A stretch of 64,000 nucleotides of DNA, from contig NC_070565.1 of assembly GCF_026914185.1 (NCBI RefSeq), forward strand, positions 1,364,001-1,428,000, written 5' to 3'. This DNA is from Puccinia triticina. Taxonomy: Eukaryota > Basidiomycota > Pucciniomycetes > Pucciniales > Pucciniaceae. Position numbers and translations under genes: made by a program. Below the pieces are notes generated by a model. The model saw only the letters and a list, made by a program, of their open reading frames with translations. It was not told where the DNA came from and made no database searches. Numbering within the stretch: the first letter of the stretch is position 1; the number at the start of each line of letters is the position of its first letter. Below are positions 20,390 through 30,420 of this stretch, piece after piece.

Positions 20390-21384
20390 AGCCCCCTCCC
20401 CCCCCCAAGCCCACCTTGGCCCGGTAACCCTCACCCCTGGGTAACCAAACACCCCAAGCCTGCGGCACCCAAACCCACTCCCCCCAGCGTGTCAGCCCGC
20501 ACGCTCCATGAACCGGTAAACACACACACAGGTCAAGTCAAACATGAAGGCTCAAGGTGATCCCATGGTGAACGTGTATCTATATTATGCCCTAGTGTAG
20601 CCCCGGGGTTTAAGCATCAAGGGTGACTCATCACAGCAATGGTTGCAATGCACCACCAATTTGTTTGACTGGCCTGGAAAAATAATTGTTGAGTAGATGA
20701 TATCAGTTGGGCTGCTTTTGTCCTTATTAATCAATCTCAAACAATTTATTTCCAATTTGTCAGGACAGGTCCACATCCGCAGCAAAGATTAGGTCACGGG
20801 CGACCAGGTCAAATTTACCTCTAGCAGTCGCTCAGGTCATGTGGTTCTCAGTTTGATTGGGCCAGCAACACACTTTTGTGAGCAGCCAAACAACATTGCC
20901 CAACCCGGTTCTTTCAGTCTTCCAACTTGTGACTCGGCACTAACCTCTTATTTTCCTGGTGGTGTTGACCCCAATTCTTCTCCCTATAAAAGTGAGTTCC
21001 ACCAACTGATGCACAATCAATCACCCCCTGCCTAGATTGCACAATGACTAACCTCTGTCAATTGGCCCTGAACTTCAGTTTCAAGTTGCAGTGAAGAAAT
21101 GGTCGCCGATCTGCGTTTGTATATATCAATAGGTAATACTATTCACACAAGTTTGAGTAAGCTGGGCTGACTCACCTTTGCTTATTTCATCAAATCTCAA
21201 GAAGCAGAGACCATAGCTTCATCGTAAGGCAAGCATACTTGGTGTTGACAATTATGATACTTCTAGACATTCCTTAATCTCACCTCACTGCCATATCCCC
21301 CACTCAGCCCATCCTTTCCAACCTAGTTCCCGGAACTCAAGTCCAACACTTTGGAGCAAGCTTCAAGTCAAAAAAACACAGATA
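20390..21384. other. No gene recognised upstream of the DUF7872-like gene
   Basis: This is mixed-composition sequence with a short CA run near 20521. The frame of the downstream gene stays open leftwards from 21385 for about 140 bp, so an earlier exon or start may lie here, but no signal fixes it. Confidence 0.35.
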
Positions 21385-23253
21385 ATGGCCGCACAAATCC
21401 CGCTTTCTAGCTGTATTGAGGGCCCCATAAATCCCCAATTATGGCAAAGTCTTGGGATGGATCATTATCTGAGAGACTACCCAGGTGGACAGAACATGAA
21501 CTTAGCTGTAAGCTCCTTACCATTTCTATAATTTGAAGGCTTGCCAGGATTTAACCCACTCTCCCTTCCCATCCTGGATATCTTTAGCAATACACGAGAC
21601 AAGTTCACGCGGCAAACTTCATTTGCGGCATTGGCCGGCACTGTTTGGCAGGCCAGGTAAGAATCCAAATGCACTGCATGGCCCTTGAAGAAATCTCAAT
21701 CTCATCAAATATTTTTTATGCTGGCCCCTCCGCTTAGCCATGTGTACCAGTTGCAAAGCTCGATTGGCTTGTGCTTTATTCGGTCCAACAATGGAATTTT
21801 TACATGAATTCACTCTACGAAGCCGTCCAAGGGGCTATCACCATGGTTCGAGGTTAGCTGCTCATTGATCTCTGTGTGAATTTGTGCTAATGTGCCACTT
21901 GATCAAACATAGAGTCTGCTGCATTGGCCGTCAGTGACTTGTAAGCCCACTCTCTGCTACCTATGCTTCACTCCGCTCTCCAAAGCGGATGGACAACGAT
22001 CATTGACTCCAGTTTCTCTGCCCATCAGTACCTCAAACGACCCGGTAAAATGGATGGGGCTCACAATCACCACTGGAGTCTTAGCAGCCATCGTCTTGGC
22101 CACCGCGGGGGCCATGCTGCTCTTTCCCCTCGGCCCACTCACTGTCATCTTGGAAGAAGCTGTCCTGGTGGAGGGCAAGGCGGCAGCTAGCGGGGCAGCA
22201 TCCGCTGGCGTGGCCGAGTCGCAAGTAGCATCCGCTAGCGCCCCTGTGCTGGCCGAGTCTCAGGTGACCGGCTCGGGCACTGCCGCTGCTGGCACCGCGG
22301 CTAGTGCACCCGCTCTTTGCCGTCGACACCATAAGGAGACCTTGTCCACGGATAAATTCGCGGCCGTTAAGTTTGGAATCTAACCTCACACGTTCTTTCA
22401 TCCGCTGGACAAGCTAACCAAGCATATTTCTTTTCCCCTGTGTTTTGGTTTTCTTCTTTCCGAAATCATAGTATGCGAAGTTGGACAACAATATTGGACG
22501 TCTTCAGTCCAAGTTAAACAAAGTGATCTCGCTCAACATGAACTCTGTCCTGACTTCCCCGATCAGCTCCAACTTGGGCGTCTACAATGTCGTCAAGAAC
22601 GCTACCTACCTCATGCCGAATCCCAACAAGTCCGAACTACAGCAGAGTGCAAAGAAATTGGCCCAGTTGACAATGATCTCAGAGCTGTTCAAATCCTTGG
22701 TCAGTCCCTTGAATCTGATCGTCTGGGCCATAGCAGCTTGTTAACTAACGGTGTCTTCCTAGTAGCTGATTGATCTTGTAACAGAAAATGTTTGCGGTTG
22801 TGGGAACTGTGAGCAAGTATAGATATTCATGGGCTAAAATTGAACACTAACACGAACATTTTCCTTCCGGCAATCCTCTCAGGGACCATGTAATGGAGAC
22901 GGGCCCAATGGAGCGTTATCGGAGAATGACGTAGTATCATACTGCAGTGATGAAGGAGTGTAAGCTTTTTCCTCTTGCCAATTCGACCCGACAACAACTC
23001 TTCAAGGCCTCGTTGGATTGAGATGACTGGGTCTTGTGATGCTTAATCGATCAGCTTGATGAACATCGTCCGAGCCGACGGCGACAAGATTAACAAGAAG
23101 ATCCCAAACGGGAACCTGCTATCGCAAAAGTACGGATTTGAGACCAAGTATCTGATTTCCACGGCTTGGAGCTGTCAAGAGAAATGCCAAGCTCATCTCA
23201 AGTCTACCCACCAACGGTCCTTCACATCCAACCAACTCGACGACTACCATCGC
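21385..23253 (+). CDS. Many-exon gene resembling basidiomycete DUF7872 proteins, 3' end not found
   Basis: Nine exons with compatible phases can be read: 21385-21507, 21588-21656, 21738-21852, 21913-21940, 22029-22365, 22472-about 22703, 22785-22816, 22883-22959 and 23055-23253. They encode LWQSLGMDHYLRDYPGGQ, then QYTRQVHAANFICGIGRHC and PCVPVAKLDWLVLYSVQQW. A hydrophobic segment (WMGLTITTGVLAAIVLA) and an Ala/Ser-rich loop follow, then a Cys-rich stretch (CGCGNCEQGPCNGDG) and LMNIVRADGDKINKK. Paired Cys residues and one membrane-like segment suggest a secreted or membrane protein; function is unknown. The family name is from memory of the conserved CGxG and YPGG motifs. The donor of exon 6 is ambiguous (22700 gives a frame clash, about 22704 fits but is weak). 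The expected C-terminal part after 23253 is absent, so this may be a truncated copy. The start at 21385 is the first in-frame ATG in exon 1, but the frame is open upstream. Confidence 0.6.
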
Positions 23254-24530
23254 GTAAGACATCCGTCCCCACCCATCAATTGCTGTCTTCGATACCCACA
23301 TGGTTTTTTTTATTCATTTCCCTCACCCCGCCTTCCTCGTGCGCCTCGGCCTGCTGCTGCTCGATGATTGCCGTGTCTCCTACATGGACCGGGATGTGCA
23401 TCTTCCGGCCCGGGACTACCTTCACCGGATCCAACGCCGGCACCCGAGTGGTTTGGCCGTTGGCGAGGCGACGGGCTCAGTTGGGTTGGGCGACCAGCTA
23501 TTGGGGGCTTGTTGGGTTGTACATGCATGATTGGGGGTGCGTGGTGTGAGCGGGGCGTTGGTCGCGGACGGCAAGTGCCTGGGCCGAGCATGTGGGCTAC
23601 ATAGGGGTTTCGGCATGGCCAATGAGGTGTGTAGCATTGGAGGATGCGGTCATCTGGCGAGGTTGTCTCGGGGATGGGGAGGCAGTTGGGCTCTGTGTGC
23701 TGTTGGTTGTGAGGGGCTCGGCTGGGTGGCTGTTGTGGCCGCAGGCGATGGTCTTGATGACTGGGGATGCGTGACGGGAGCGGGGCGTTGGTTGCGGGCA
23801 ACTGTAGAGGTGGGTGTGGCGTGGTAAATGGTGCGGGAAGAGCTTGTCAGCTGGCGGTGTTTCCTTGGGAATCAGTTCATGGAGGGGCGGGGGTGGCCGT
23901 CGCGAAATGTTGGGCTGGTGGCTGTTGTGGCGGCGGCAAAGGGTCTGGTGACGGTGGGAACAGCTTGGGGTTGTGATGTCTGCGGCGAAAGGCTAGTTGG
24001 GAGGAGGGGCCGGGTAATGGTGGTTGTGGTGGCTATAAATAGGGGGGGTCTCGTGAGCACATTGTTCACCAGGCGACTCTTTGGGCTGTACTTCCAGCTC
24101 TGGGGTCGTCTCACCCTCGTCCGCCGTTGCATTTGCGCGGTTTGACGGGGGATATTCGTGGGCCCCCCTTGTGCTCTAGGGCTGGGGGTCTTCCTCTCAC
24201 CGTTTTTTAACCCTGCTAGACAGGGATGGACGGTGGGCCATGTACGTCAGCTTGCTGCGTTAGGTGGCACGGGGGTGGGGGACGGGTTTTTTTTGTTTTT
24301 TGTTTTTGTTTTGTTGGTTGTGGTTTGCTGGTTGCGTGTTTTGATAAAGGGGAAACCCTTGAAATTTTTTTGTAGTTTTTGTTATTTTGTAGGGAAAACC
24401 CTTGAATTTTTTTTTCTATGAATGTGAGGCTTTAATATACTTGGATATATCTTTTCTGTTGTTCTTTCTATTTTCTTGCTTGCAATGAAAATAATCCGGG
24501 CTTCCCGTTGGGATGATGCCGGATTGATAT
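23254..24530. other. No gene recognised; G/T-rich block
   Basis: From about 23330 to 24330 the plus strand is G/T-rich with many GGTTGTGG and GCGG words and no stable coding frame. A T-rich stretch follows. The open frames here change frame freely and have no domain. Confidence 0.35.
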
Positions 24531-25084
24531 GTGTAATATTTTTGAAAATATTATGAAATCCAGGGCAGTTTTGAAAATATTTCACTCAATAAAATTGAGG
24601 CAGCAAAATATTGTGAGCAATAAATTTGGTTCTCATGAATATTTTGTCCAACAAAATGTGGATATCGGAATATTTTGCATTATAAAAATGGTTTAATAGA
24701 ATATTTTGTGAGATAAAACTTGGTTAACAAAATATTTTCCTGGATATGTGGTGGGATTCAAGATATTTTTCCAAAAATTTTGGTTTTCTCATCAAGAATA
24801 TCTTCAAAAAAATTGTAAAAACCACTCTGAGTGGTTTCTGAGATATTTTCAATATATTTGGGGGGAAATATCCCGGAAAATATTTCCTAAATTTATGCAA
24901 AATATTCCAGAAACCACTCAGAGTGGTTTCTGAGATATTCTCAAAATATCACAAACGCGGATGCTGTGACTCGTTCCTGGCGACGTCCGTTCTGAATGAA
25001 CTGGAAAATATTCCCAAGCCGGATTCCATCCGGCTTCGTAATATCTTTTTGCACCCGTGGTGTACCCAATTGTGGCCATCCTGG

Positions 25085-25480
25085 CCATCCACTGTTGCCG
25101 TTTGATGCAGAGATGATGGCGGTGGACGAGACAATCAAACAGGCCCTCTGGATCCGCAACCTGCTCAAATCCCTGCTTGGCGCCAGCCTCACCATCCGGC
25201 TCAACTGCGACAGCAACCCCGTCGGCACACACGTCCATGCCGGCGCGACTATCCTGTTGAGAATAGCCAACCATCCCACTATTCGCGCCGAACTCGCCGT
25301 CCTCGCCTGGATCCCTCCCGCAGACCAACTCGCCAACATCCTCACCAAGCCGCTTCCAAAGACGTCCTTTGAACTCCTTGCGCCCAAAGTTCCGAGGGCG
25401 ACCAACTGGCCTTGTCCCCTTCCTCTTGATTCCTTGACCACCCTCAGAGTCCACCACCTGATTGCCTTGAGAATATATTG
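25085..25480 (+). pseudogene. Ty1/copia RNase H C-terminal fragment
   Basis: DAEMMAVDETIKQALWIRNL corresponds to the end of copia RNase H (normally EAEYMAL...E..WLR.LL), and WIPPADQLANILTKPLPKTS is the typical copia terminal motif ADILTKPL. The fragment starts directly beside the right end of the 18175-25062 element. No other copia domain adjoins it. Confidence 0.75.
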
Positions 25481-26353
25481 ATTACCTGTCAAGAGAGCCC
25501 GCCGCCTGAGTACCTTGAGATTCCGTTGCTTGCCTGTCTGGAGATTTCGCCCCCTGAGCACCTTGAGAGTTTAACTTTGCCACTTGATTGGCTTTCTTCT
25601 GAAGATCTGCTGCCTTCTTCAAGCTTGGCCGCTTGTCGATGTTCCTTTTGTTTTTGCTCTCTTTTGGCACTGGTTTGACAGATCTGAGACCTTTGGAAAG
25701 GTGCAGGATGCTTGTGGGAACATGCATTTGCCCCAGTTCAATCCAAATCCCAAGGGAGCCAAATCAAAAAACAATGATGCCTTGGCTGTTTTAGCAAGCA
25801 TGAGGTTTTTTTTACTACATGCCTTGTATCTTGAGTTTGGGAGGGAGAAAAATAAAGATGAAGGTGGCAGGGGATAGCCAGGCTTCTAATGATTCTAAGT
25901 GTCAATGTAGAGGGTGATTAAACAAAGATGGCACCGCGCAGGGGCCTTAGCATAAAAAAGGAAGGATCATCAACATTTATCTCAGGCAAATTTCACCGAT
26001 AAGGCCGAAGTCCCGAGGCCTTCGGCCTCCCTTGGGAGGTACACAGTTAAGTTAGCTCAACCACGCCCCACCGCACTCACTTCGACCCCGGGCCGCCCCT
26101 CCAATCACACCTGGCACGGTCCCCGGGCGTCCATAGGGCCGCCGATAAGCGGCCTGGCAGGCGCCAGGGCGCCGTCACGGTGACGCCCTCAGGGAAGCTG
26201 CCGCGAATGGGACGTCACCTTGTGGCGTGGTGGGGATGTGTCCGAGGGCGCCCCTAGAGGGTGTGGTCATAGCGCGGCACTGAGGCGTCTTCTGACATGC
26301 GGGGTCCATGGGGCGCCACGGATGCCGCCACTTTGACGCCCCACTCGCCCCGC
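25481..26353. other. No gene recognised; GC-rich island and hairpin repeat
   Basis: A Lys-rich open frame on the minus strand (25482-25727) has no recognisable domain. Copy d of the AACTTAAC hairpin family lies at 26008-26053. From 26060 to 26350 a GC-rich block repeats GGCGCC and GACGCC words like the island at 2640-3140. Confidence 0.35.
26008..26053 (-). repeat. AACTTAAC hairpin element, copy d (inverted)
   Basis: It reads AAGTCCCGAGGCC, TTCGGCCTCC and ends AGTTAAGTT; the right part has diverged from the other copies (ACACAGTTAAG). Confidence 0.5.
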
Positions 26354-26685
26354 GGTGTACGTATTCGTACCGCCATTACGGCCCGAGCCGCACCGATCTC
26401 CTTGTGAAAACAGGCAGTCCTTCGTCAAAACTTGCCTAACTTGGTGACTGAGGAACGTTAAGCTCAACAGAACATGCTGCAATCATACTTGTACCGAACT
26501 TACAATGGGCGCAGGGGACGGTGTACGTATTCGTACCGCCATTACGGCCCGAGCCGCACCGATCTCCTTGTGAAAACAGGCAGTCCTTCGTCAAAACTTG
26601 CCTAACTTGGTGACTGAGGAACGTTAAGCTCAACAGGACATGCTGCAATCATACTTGTACAGAACTTATAATGGGCGCAGGGGAT
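26354..26685 (+). repeat. 166-bp tandem duplication, two copies
   Basis: Two adjacent copies start GGTGTACGTATTCGTACC at 26354 and 26520 and differ at only a few positions. The unit contains the palindrome GTACGTATTCGTAC and has no convincing ORF. Confidence 0.9.
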
Positions 26686-26887
26686 CAAGTTGACTCGCCA
26701 CGACAGTCTGGACGGGCTTCAAGTGATACAGGCAAATCCTTTGTTAACCGCCCACTCGCTGCAGGAAGAGTTTTCTCTTGTGGCACTCACAAAAGGAGAC
26801 ACTCGGTTCAGTTCTACTTTTGCCCACACAGCGCATTGAAACTACTCTGTTTATCCTCAGAAGAAACTCTTCTGCAAGCTCCCCACC

Positions 26888-27690
26888 ATGACATCCCTTT
26901 TGTTCCTTTTTCTGGTCAGTCGTATTGCCGCAGGTCTATTTAGAATCAGGCAAGATTCAAACTAAATGGTCCTGTCTTCTTGAACAGCTCATCGGGCAGT
27001 ATGTTGCAATGGACATTCCTAAGCATTCAGCAGGTTTGGGCCCGACGGAGTATTCACGCCCGGCTCCCTATCGAAATGTGAATCCCGGAGTTCCATTTCG
27101 TGCAGCAGACAGGCTCCAGCTAGAATCCGCCGAAGCACATGAAGATTCCACCCTTTCATTGTCTGAAGGTCATAGCATCGAGATTGTACCAGGCCAAGAA
27201 CCGCCCAGCAATATCGTACAGGCTGACAAAGAGTCAGGAGTGGCATCTTACAATAGATTGGCTGTAGAGCAGGCGCATTTGGTGGGTTGTCCTCACGGAT
27301 CCAAGCCGATTCATTTTAAGCTATTGCCAGATTGATGCTGGATAATTTGTTTGCAATTCCGCATCACAGAATCCAACGGTTTTCAAGCAGAATCAGCGAA
27401 CACACACCATAGCATTGCCTTACAGCACAGGTATCCAAACCAGAAGTCGTGATCTCGATCCAGATACTGCTTGTTGTATGTGTGAAATCTGCTGCCTCCT
27501 TCTGGTACTTGGCGTATGCGTCGCCGTCTTGATTTGGTGGTTTAGAACACATTCTGCGGACTCGGGTGGCAATAATTTTTTCTTCATGGGAGGAAACACA
27601 TACAATTGTTACCGCAAGAACTGTCCTCCTCGAACCACGTGGGGACCTGGTGGCCGTGGTGGGGGGCGTCGCCGGGGTAAACATGGTTAG
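26888..27690 (+). CDS. Candidate signal-peptide protein with one transmembrane segment (213 aa)
   Basis: Three exons join in phase 0: 26888-26914 (donor GTCAGT), 26988-27281 (acceptor CTTGAACAG, donor GTGGGT) and 27370-27690 (acceptor CATCACAG). The spliced N-terminus, MTSLLFLFL followed by LIGQYVA, has the shape of a secretory signal peptide. About 120 residues of polar, Pro/Glu/Ser-rich sequence follow, then a Cys-rich membrane segment (CCMCEICCLLLVLGVCVAVL, IWW) and a basic Gly/Arg-rich tail. The predicted topology is type I membrane protein. I recognise no family. The unspliced first exon would end after 25 residues. Introns of 73 and 88 nt fit those of VTC4 nearby. Splicing is inferred from sites and phases alone. 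Confidence 0.45.
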
Positions 27691-28155
27691 AAACACCTAA
27701 CCTCTGTAGACATACCAGTAGAAACTCTGGGCTACCATTTACCAAGACAAACATGAGGCTTAGTGCCAATAAGCTTCCTGTAAAATGATACGTTTGCAAG
27801 GTCATACAAATACAAATCTTTTTTAAAATGGTATTTTTCTTTTCCGCAAACCCGTACATTTACAGTGATCTGCTTGATATGGCTTCCGGTTTATCTTTCT
27901 CTTCTCTGCCATCTTCCTATTGCTTCTCTTTATGTCTTCTTTGCTTCCCTTCTTCATAGATATGTATCTGTCAGTTCATTTTAAAGTGTTTTAGAACCAG
28001 CTATGCCAAGCAGTTTAGCTCTTTACACAGTTCCCTAATCACGTTTGTCAAATCTTACAATCTGATCTTATTTTACCACTGCTTTGTCTACCTCTTAACT
28101 GAATTTTCTCGCACACTGCTCATTGCTTCTTTGACTCATGTGCCTATGTATATTA
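27691..28155. other. No feature recognised
   Basis: This is pyrimidine-rich, moderately AT-rich spacer downstream of the candidate membrane-protein gene. It probably includes that gene's 3' untranslated region. Confidence 0.3.
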
Positions 28156-28377
28156 GGGGGTTTCAAAGTTGGCCAGATGCGACTTGCATGCGCTTTTGCA
28201 AGTTGGTGTTCAAGTTCATTCTTGAACACCGAGTTGCAAAAGTGCATGCAAGCCACACTGTACTACACCCCCTAAGCCTTCTTGAATGTTTTTTTGAAAT
28301 TTGGTGTTCAATAAAAGCCTTGAACACCAACTTGCAAAAGTGCATGCAAGTTGTACATGGCCAACTTTGAATCCCTC
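28156..28377. mobile_element. 222-bp MITE with GGGGGTTTCAAAGTTGGCCA ends, copy 1
   Basis: The left end GGGGGTTTCAAAGTTGGCCA is matched by the inverted right end (GAGGGATTCAAAGTTGGCCA), and TA borders both sides. Inside are two GTTCAAG / TTGAACACC hairpins and three TTGCAAAAGTGCATGCAAG-like words. A second copy of identical length lies at 34459-34680. Confidence 0.85.
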
Positions 28378-28769
28378 TATTGGATTAAGGAATAATGATC
28401 TCACAAACCTTGTCAGAGATAGGAAGGAAGGCTGGTGATCAGCAAGTCAGGTTTACAGAAGCGCAGGTTGGCTCATGTCCCGGCAAAAATTCCCAATTTC
28501 TCTTGCCAATTATCTAATTCTGCCATGTGTGGGGGTGTACTGGGCGTGACTGTAAGGGTGAATGAGATGGGAAGTCTACAAAACTGGGAATTTGAGCCTG
28601 GTGCCAGCTGCCCCTTCAAGTCTAATTGTAGTGGGACTTTCATGACTGTAATTTTCACAACTTGGGTGGAGCACATCTTAATTAGGTGCTTACAATGAAT
28701 AAGCAAGTACCTGAAGCGTGCCTCACCTGAGATGAACAAGTATTTAGTAGCCAGCTCCTGACTTATCAC

Positions 28770-28900
28770 AAGTCCCTCACTTCGGAGGGCCCTGGTACAG
28801 CCTGGGCTGGCGCGAAGCGCGACCTCTGCGGAATGGGAGATGCTCCGCATTGGGGTGCGGGGTGCTCTGCACCCCCGGTCCCGGGAGGCTTAGTTAAGTC
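28770..28900 (-). repeat. AACTTAACTAAG hairpin element, copy e (inverted, long)
   Basis: It opens AAGTCCCTCACTTCGGAGGG and closes GGAGGCTTAGTTAAGTC, with nested GCGCGAAGCGC and GGGTGCGGGGTGCTCTGCACCC hairpin-like parts. Confidence 0.55.
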
Positions 28901-28921
28901 AGGCCAGCTCCAGCTTTGTAA

Positions 28922-29214
28922 GAGCATCCTTACCGGTGACTAGTTTAGCTCGAAATTAGCTAGTTTAGCCACCAATCTCAACCACACCGGGTGTAGCTAA
29001 GCCCAAGCTAAATTAGTGGGAAGCTTGAATTTCAGCTAACCGTCACTACATTTAGTGACGGTTAGCTCAAAGCTAACTGCCATTTCCCGCGCCCACCACT
29101 CAGCTCCACCCCGCGCAAGCCGAACCGATACGGCTGAATCGCTGTCGCTAAGTTAGTTTGCAACAGCTGCGAGTCAAAACTCGCGCCAACATAGCTCGAC
29201 CGGTAAGGATGCTC
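28922..29214. mobile_element. PIF/Harbinger-type MITE (293 bp)
   Basis: The ends GAGCATCCTTACCGGT are inverted at the right end, and TAA flanks both sides (28919-28921, 29215-29217), the TWA target duplication of PIF/Harbinger elements. The interior is rich in TTAGCT / AGCTAA words and carries no transposase. Confidence 0.8.
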
Positions 29215-29597
29215 TAAAAATTGTGATTTGTGAACCCTGCAATTCCCGATAGTGGCGGGGCGGAGATGTGAAACTTGGGTTGGAGAAGTACACCTGTACA
29301 CCACGGAGCGCGGTTGACTGTGGCTCAACGCGAAAATTGGGGTTGGGCCGACCCTCCCGCGTCCCGCCAGATATTTGGGCGGGCTTCGTAGCGGGAAAAG
29401 ATGGCACCCGCAGTTGGCTTGACTGCCAGCGCAGGGTTGGCGTAAAACCACTCCGTCAGCCCGCAGTGAAGCAAACTCCCAACACCGTGCCGACGTTGGT
29501 GCACCGCTGTCAGCCTTGCATCCAACGTTGGCCTGCCGTAGGCACCGCAGTCAGGGTTGGGTCAAGAGACCTGAGGGCGGCTTGCCAAAAGTACTTT

Positions 29598-29682
29598 TTC
29601 CCCAGGGCTTGAACCCATGATGGCCAGTGATTAATCAAGACTCAAGGCCAGTCGTCATCAATGACCACTAGACCATGGCAGA
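29598..29682 (-). repeat. tRNA-like Pol III promoter segment (SINE head)
   Basis: The minus strand shows a perfect A box (TGGTCTAGTGG) and a B box GGGTTCAAGCCC about 45 nt later. Stems for acceptor and D arms are poor, so a SINE head or decayed tRNA is likelier than a working tRNA gene. Confidence 0.5.
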
Positions 29683-30087
29683 ATTTATGAAAATAATGCA
29701 CAGTAATGTGCAATATAGTTCATGAATCCAGGGTTTACTGAGTATTATGAGCAAAGCAGACGCTCTCTGCATTCTTCTCAAGACCTCACTTTTGTTTTTA
29801 TTTTTTTTGTAATTTCTCTCCTATGTAGCCTTTTTCCTTACATGGAAACAGGCACGGAAAACCTATTAAAAAATCATGTGTTTTTTTTTTTTTTTTTTGG
29901 CTGGCTGGCTTGACGTTGGCTTGCTCAGTTGGGTAAGCCCTGGCCGGCTGGCAAGTCCTGGTGGACTCGCGCTTGACCAACTGGTTAAGCCAACGAGTCC
30001 CTCAGGCTGGCCCTACCAGCTGAGGTCGTCGGCCTGCCCGCCGAGGCCGCCTCATGTCGGTTGGGTAAGTTGGGTTACCCCCGCTCG

Positions 30088-30174
30088 ACCCAAGTGCAAT
30101 GCCGATGTAGTGGTCGGAAGGGTTGGCATTACACTTGGGTCAGATGGGTCAGACCAACGTACATCTGACCCATC
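30088..30174. repeat. Two strong hairpins upstream of VTC4
   Basis: The first pairs ACCCAAGTGCAATGCC (30088) with GGCATTACACTTGGGT (30125-30140). The second pairs GATGGGTCAGA (30143) with TCTGACCCATC (30164-30174). They lie about 250-330 bp before the VTC4 ATG. They may be a small foldback repeat or a regulatory structure. Confidence 0.55.
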
Positions 30175-30420
30175 GCTGCGGTTGACCTGCCCCCGCTGTC
30201 AGATGCAAGGCCGACAGGTCAAGCCTGCCCTGTTTTAGACCCCGCAGCCGGGCCAACGCAGTGCATTCCAGGAAACGAACCCGTGGTGTACAAAACTTTT
30301 CGGCGGTCAGCAGCGCATTGAGCACCCAGCCCAACCACCCAAAAAGGCACTTCTTCACCATCGATCCCTTGCTTCGATCCCAACCTACCTGCATCAAACT
30401 TCAGACAACCATCGCTGCCG

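Larger units (their letters stand above)
18175..25062. mobile_element. Putative 6.9-kb TA-flanked TIR element enclosing gene sequences
   Basis: The left end CACCACGGGTGCA at 18175 and its inverse TGCACCCGTGGTG ending at 25062 are both bordered by TA. Both subterminal arms are AT-rich and loaded with AATATTT words (18200-18500 and 24530-25000). Between them lie a PPR gene fragment, a Helitron-like end, two small hairpin repeats and a many-exon gene. No transposase is seen. The paired ends and matching arms favour one element that captured or was built around host genes; two unrelated single ends remain possible because the distance is large. Confidence 0.45.
29299..30288. mobile_element. Possible third TA-flanked CACCACGG element
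   Basis: TA-CACCACGG begins at 29297 and CCGTGGTG-TA ends at 30290, as in the elements at 16001 and 18175, but the inverted identity is only 8 bp and no shared arm is visible. It could be chance; if real it ends about 130 bp upstream of VTC4. Confidence 0.3.

Noticed and set aside
23310..24145. Several overlapping Gly/Val/Trp-rich ORFs
   Set aside because: They change frame and strand freely in a G/T-rich block, and no domain or intron signal supports any of them.
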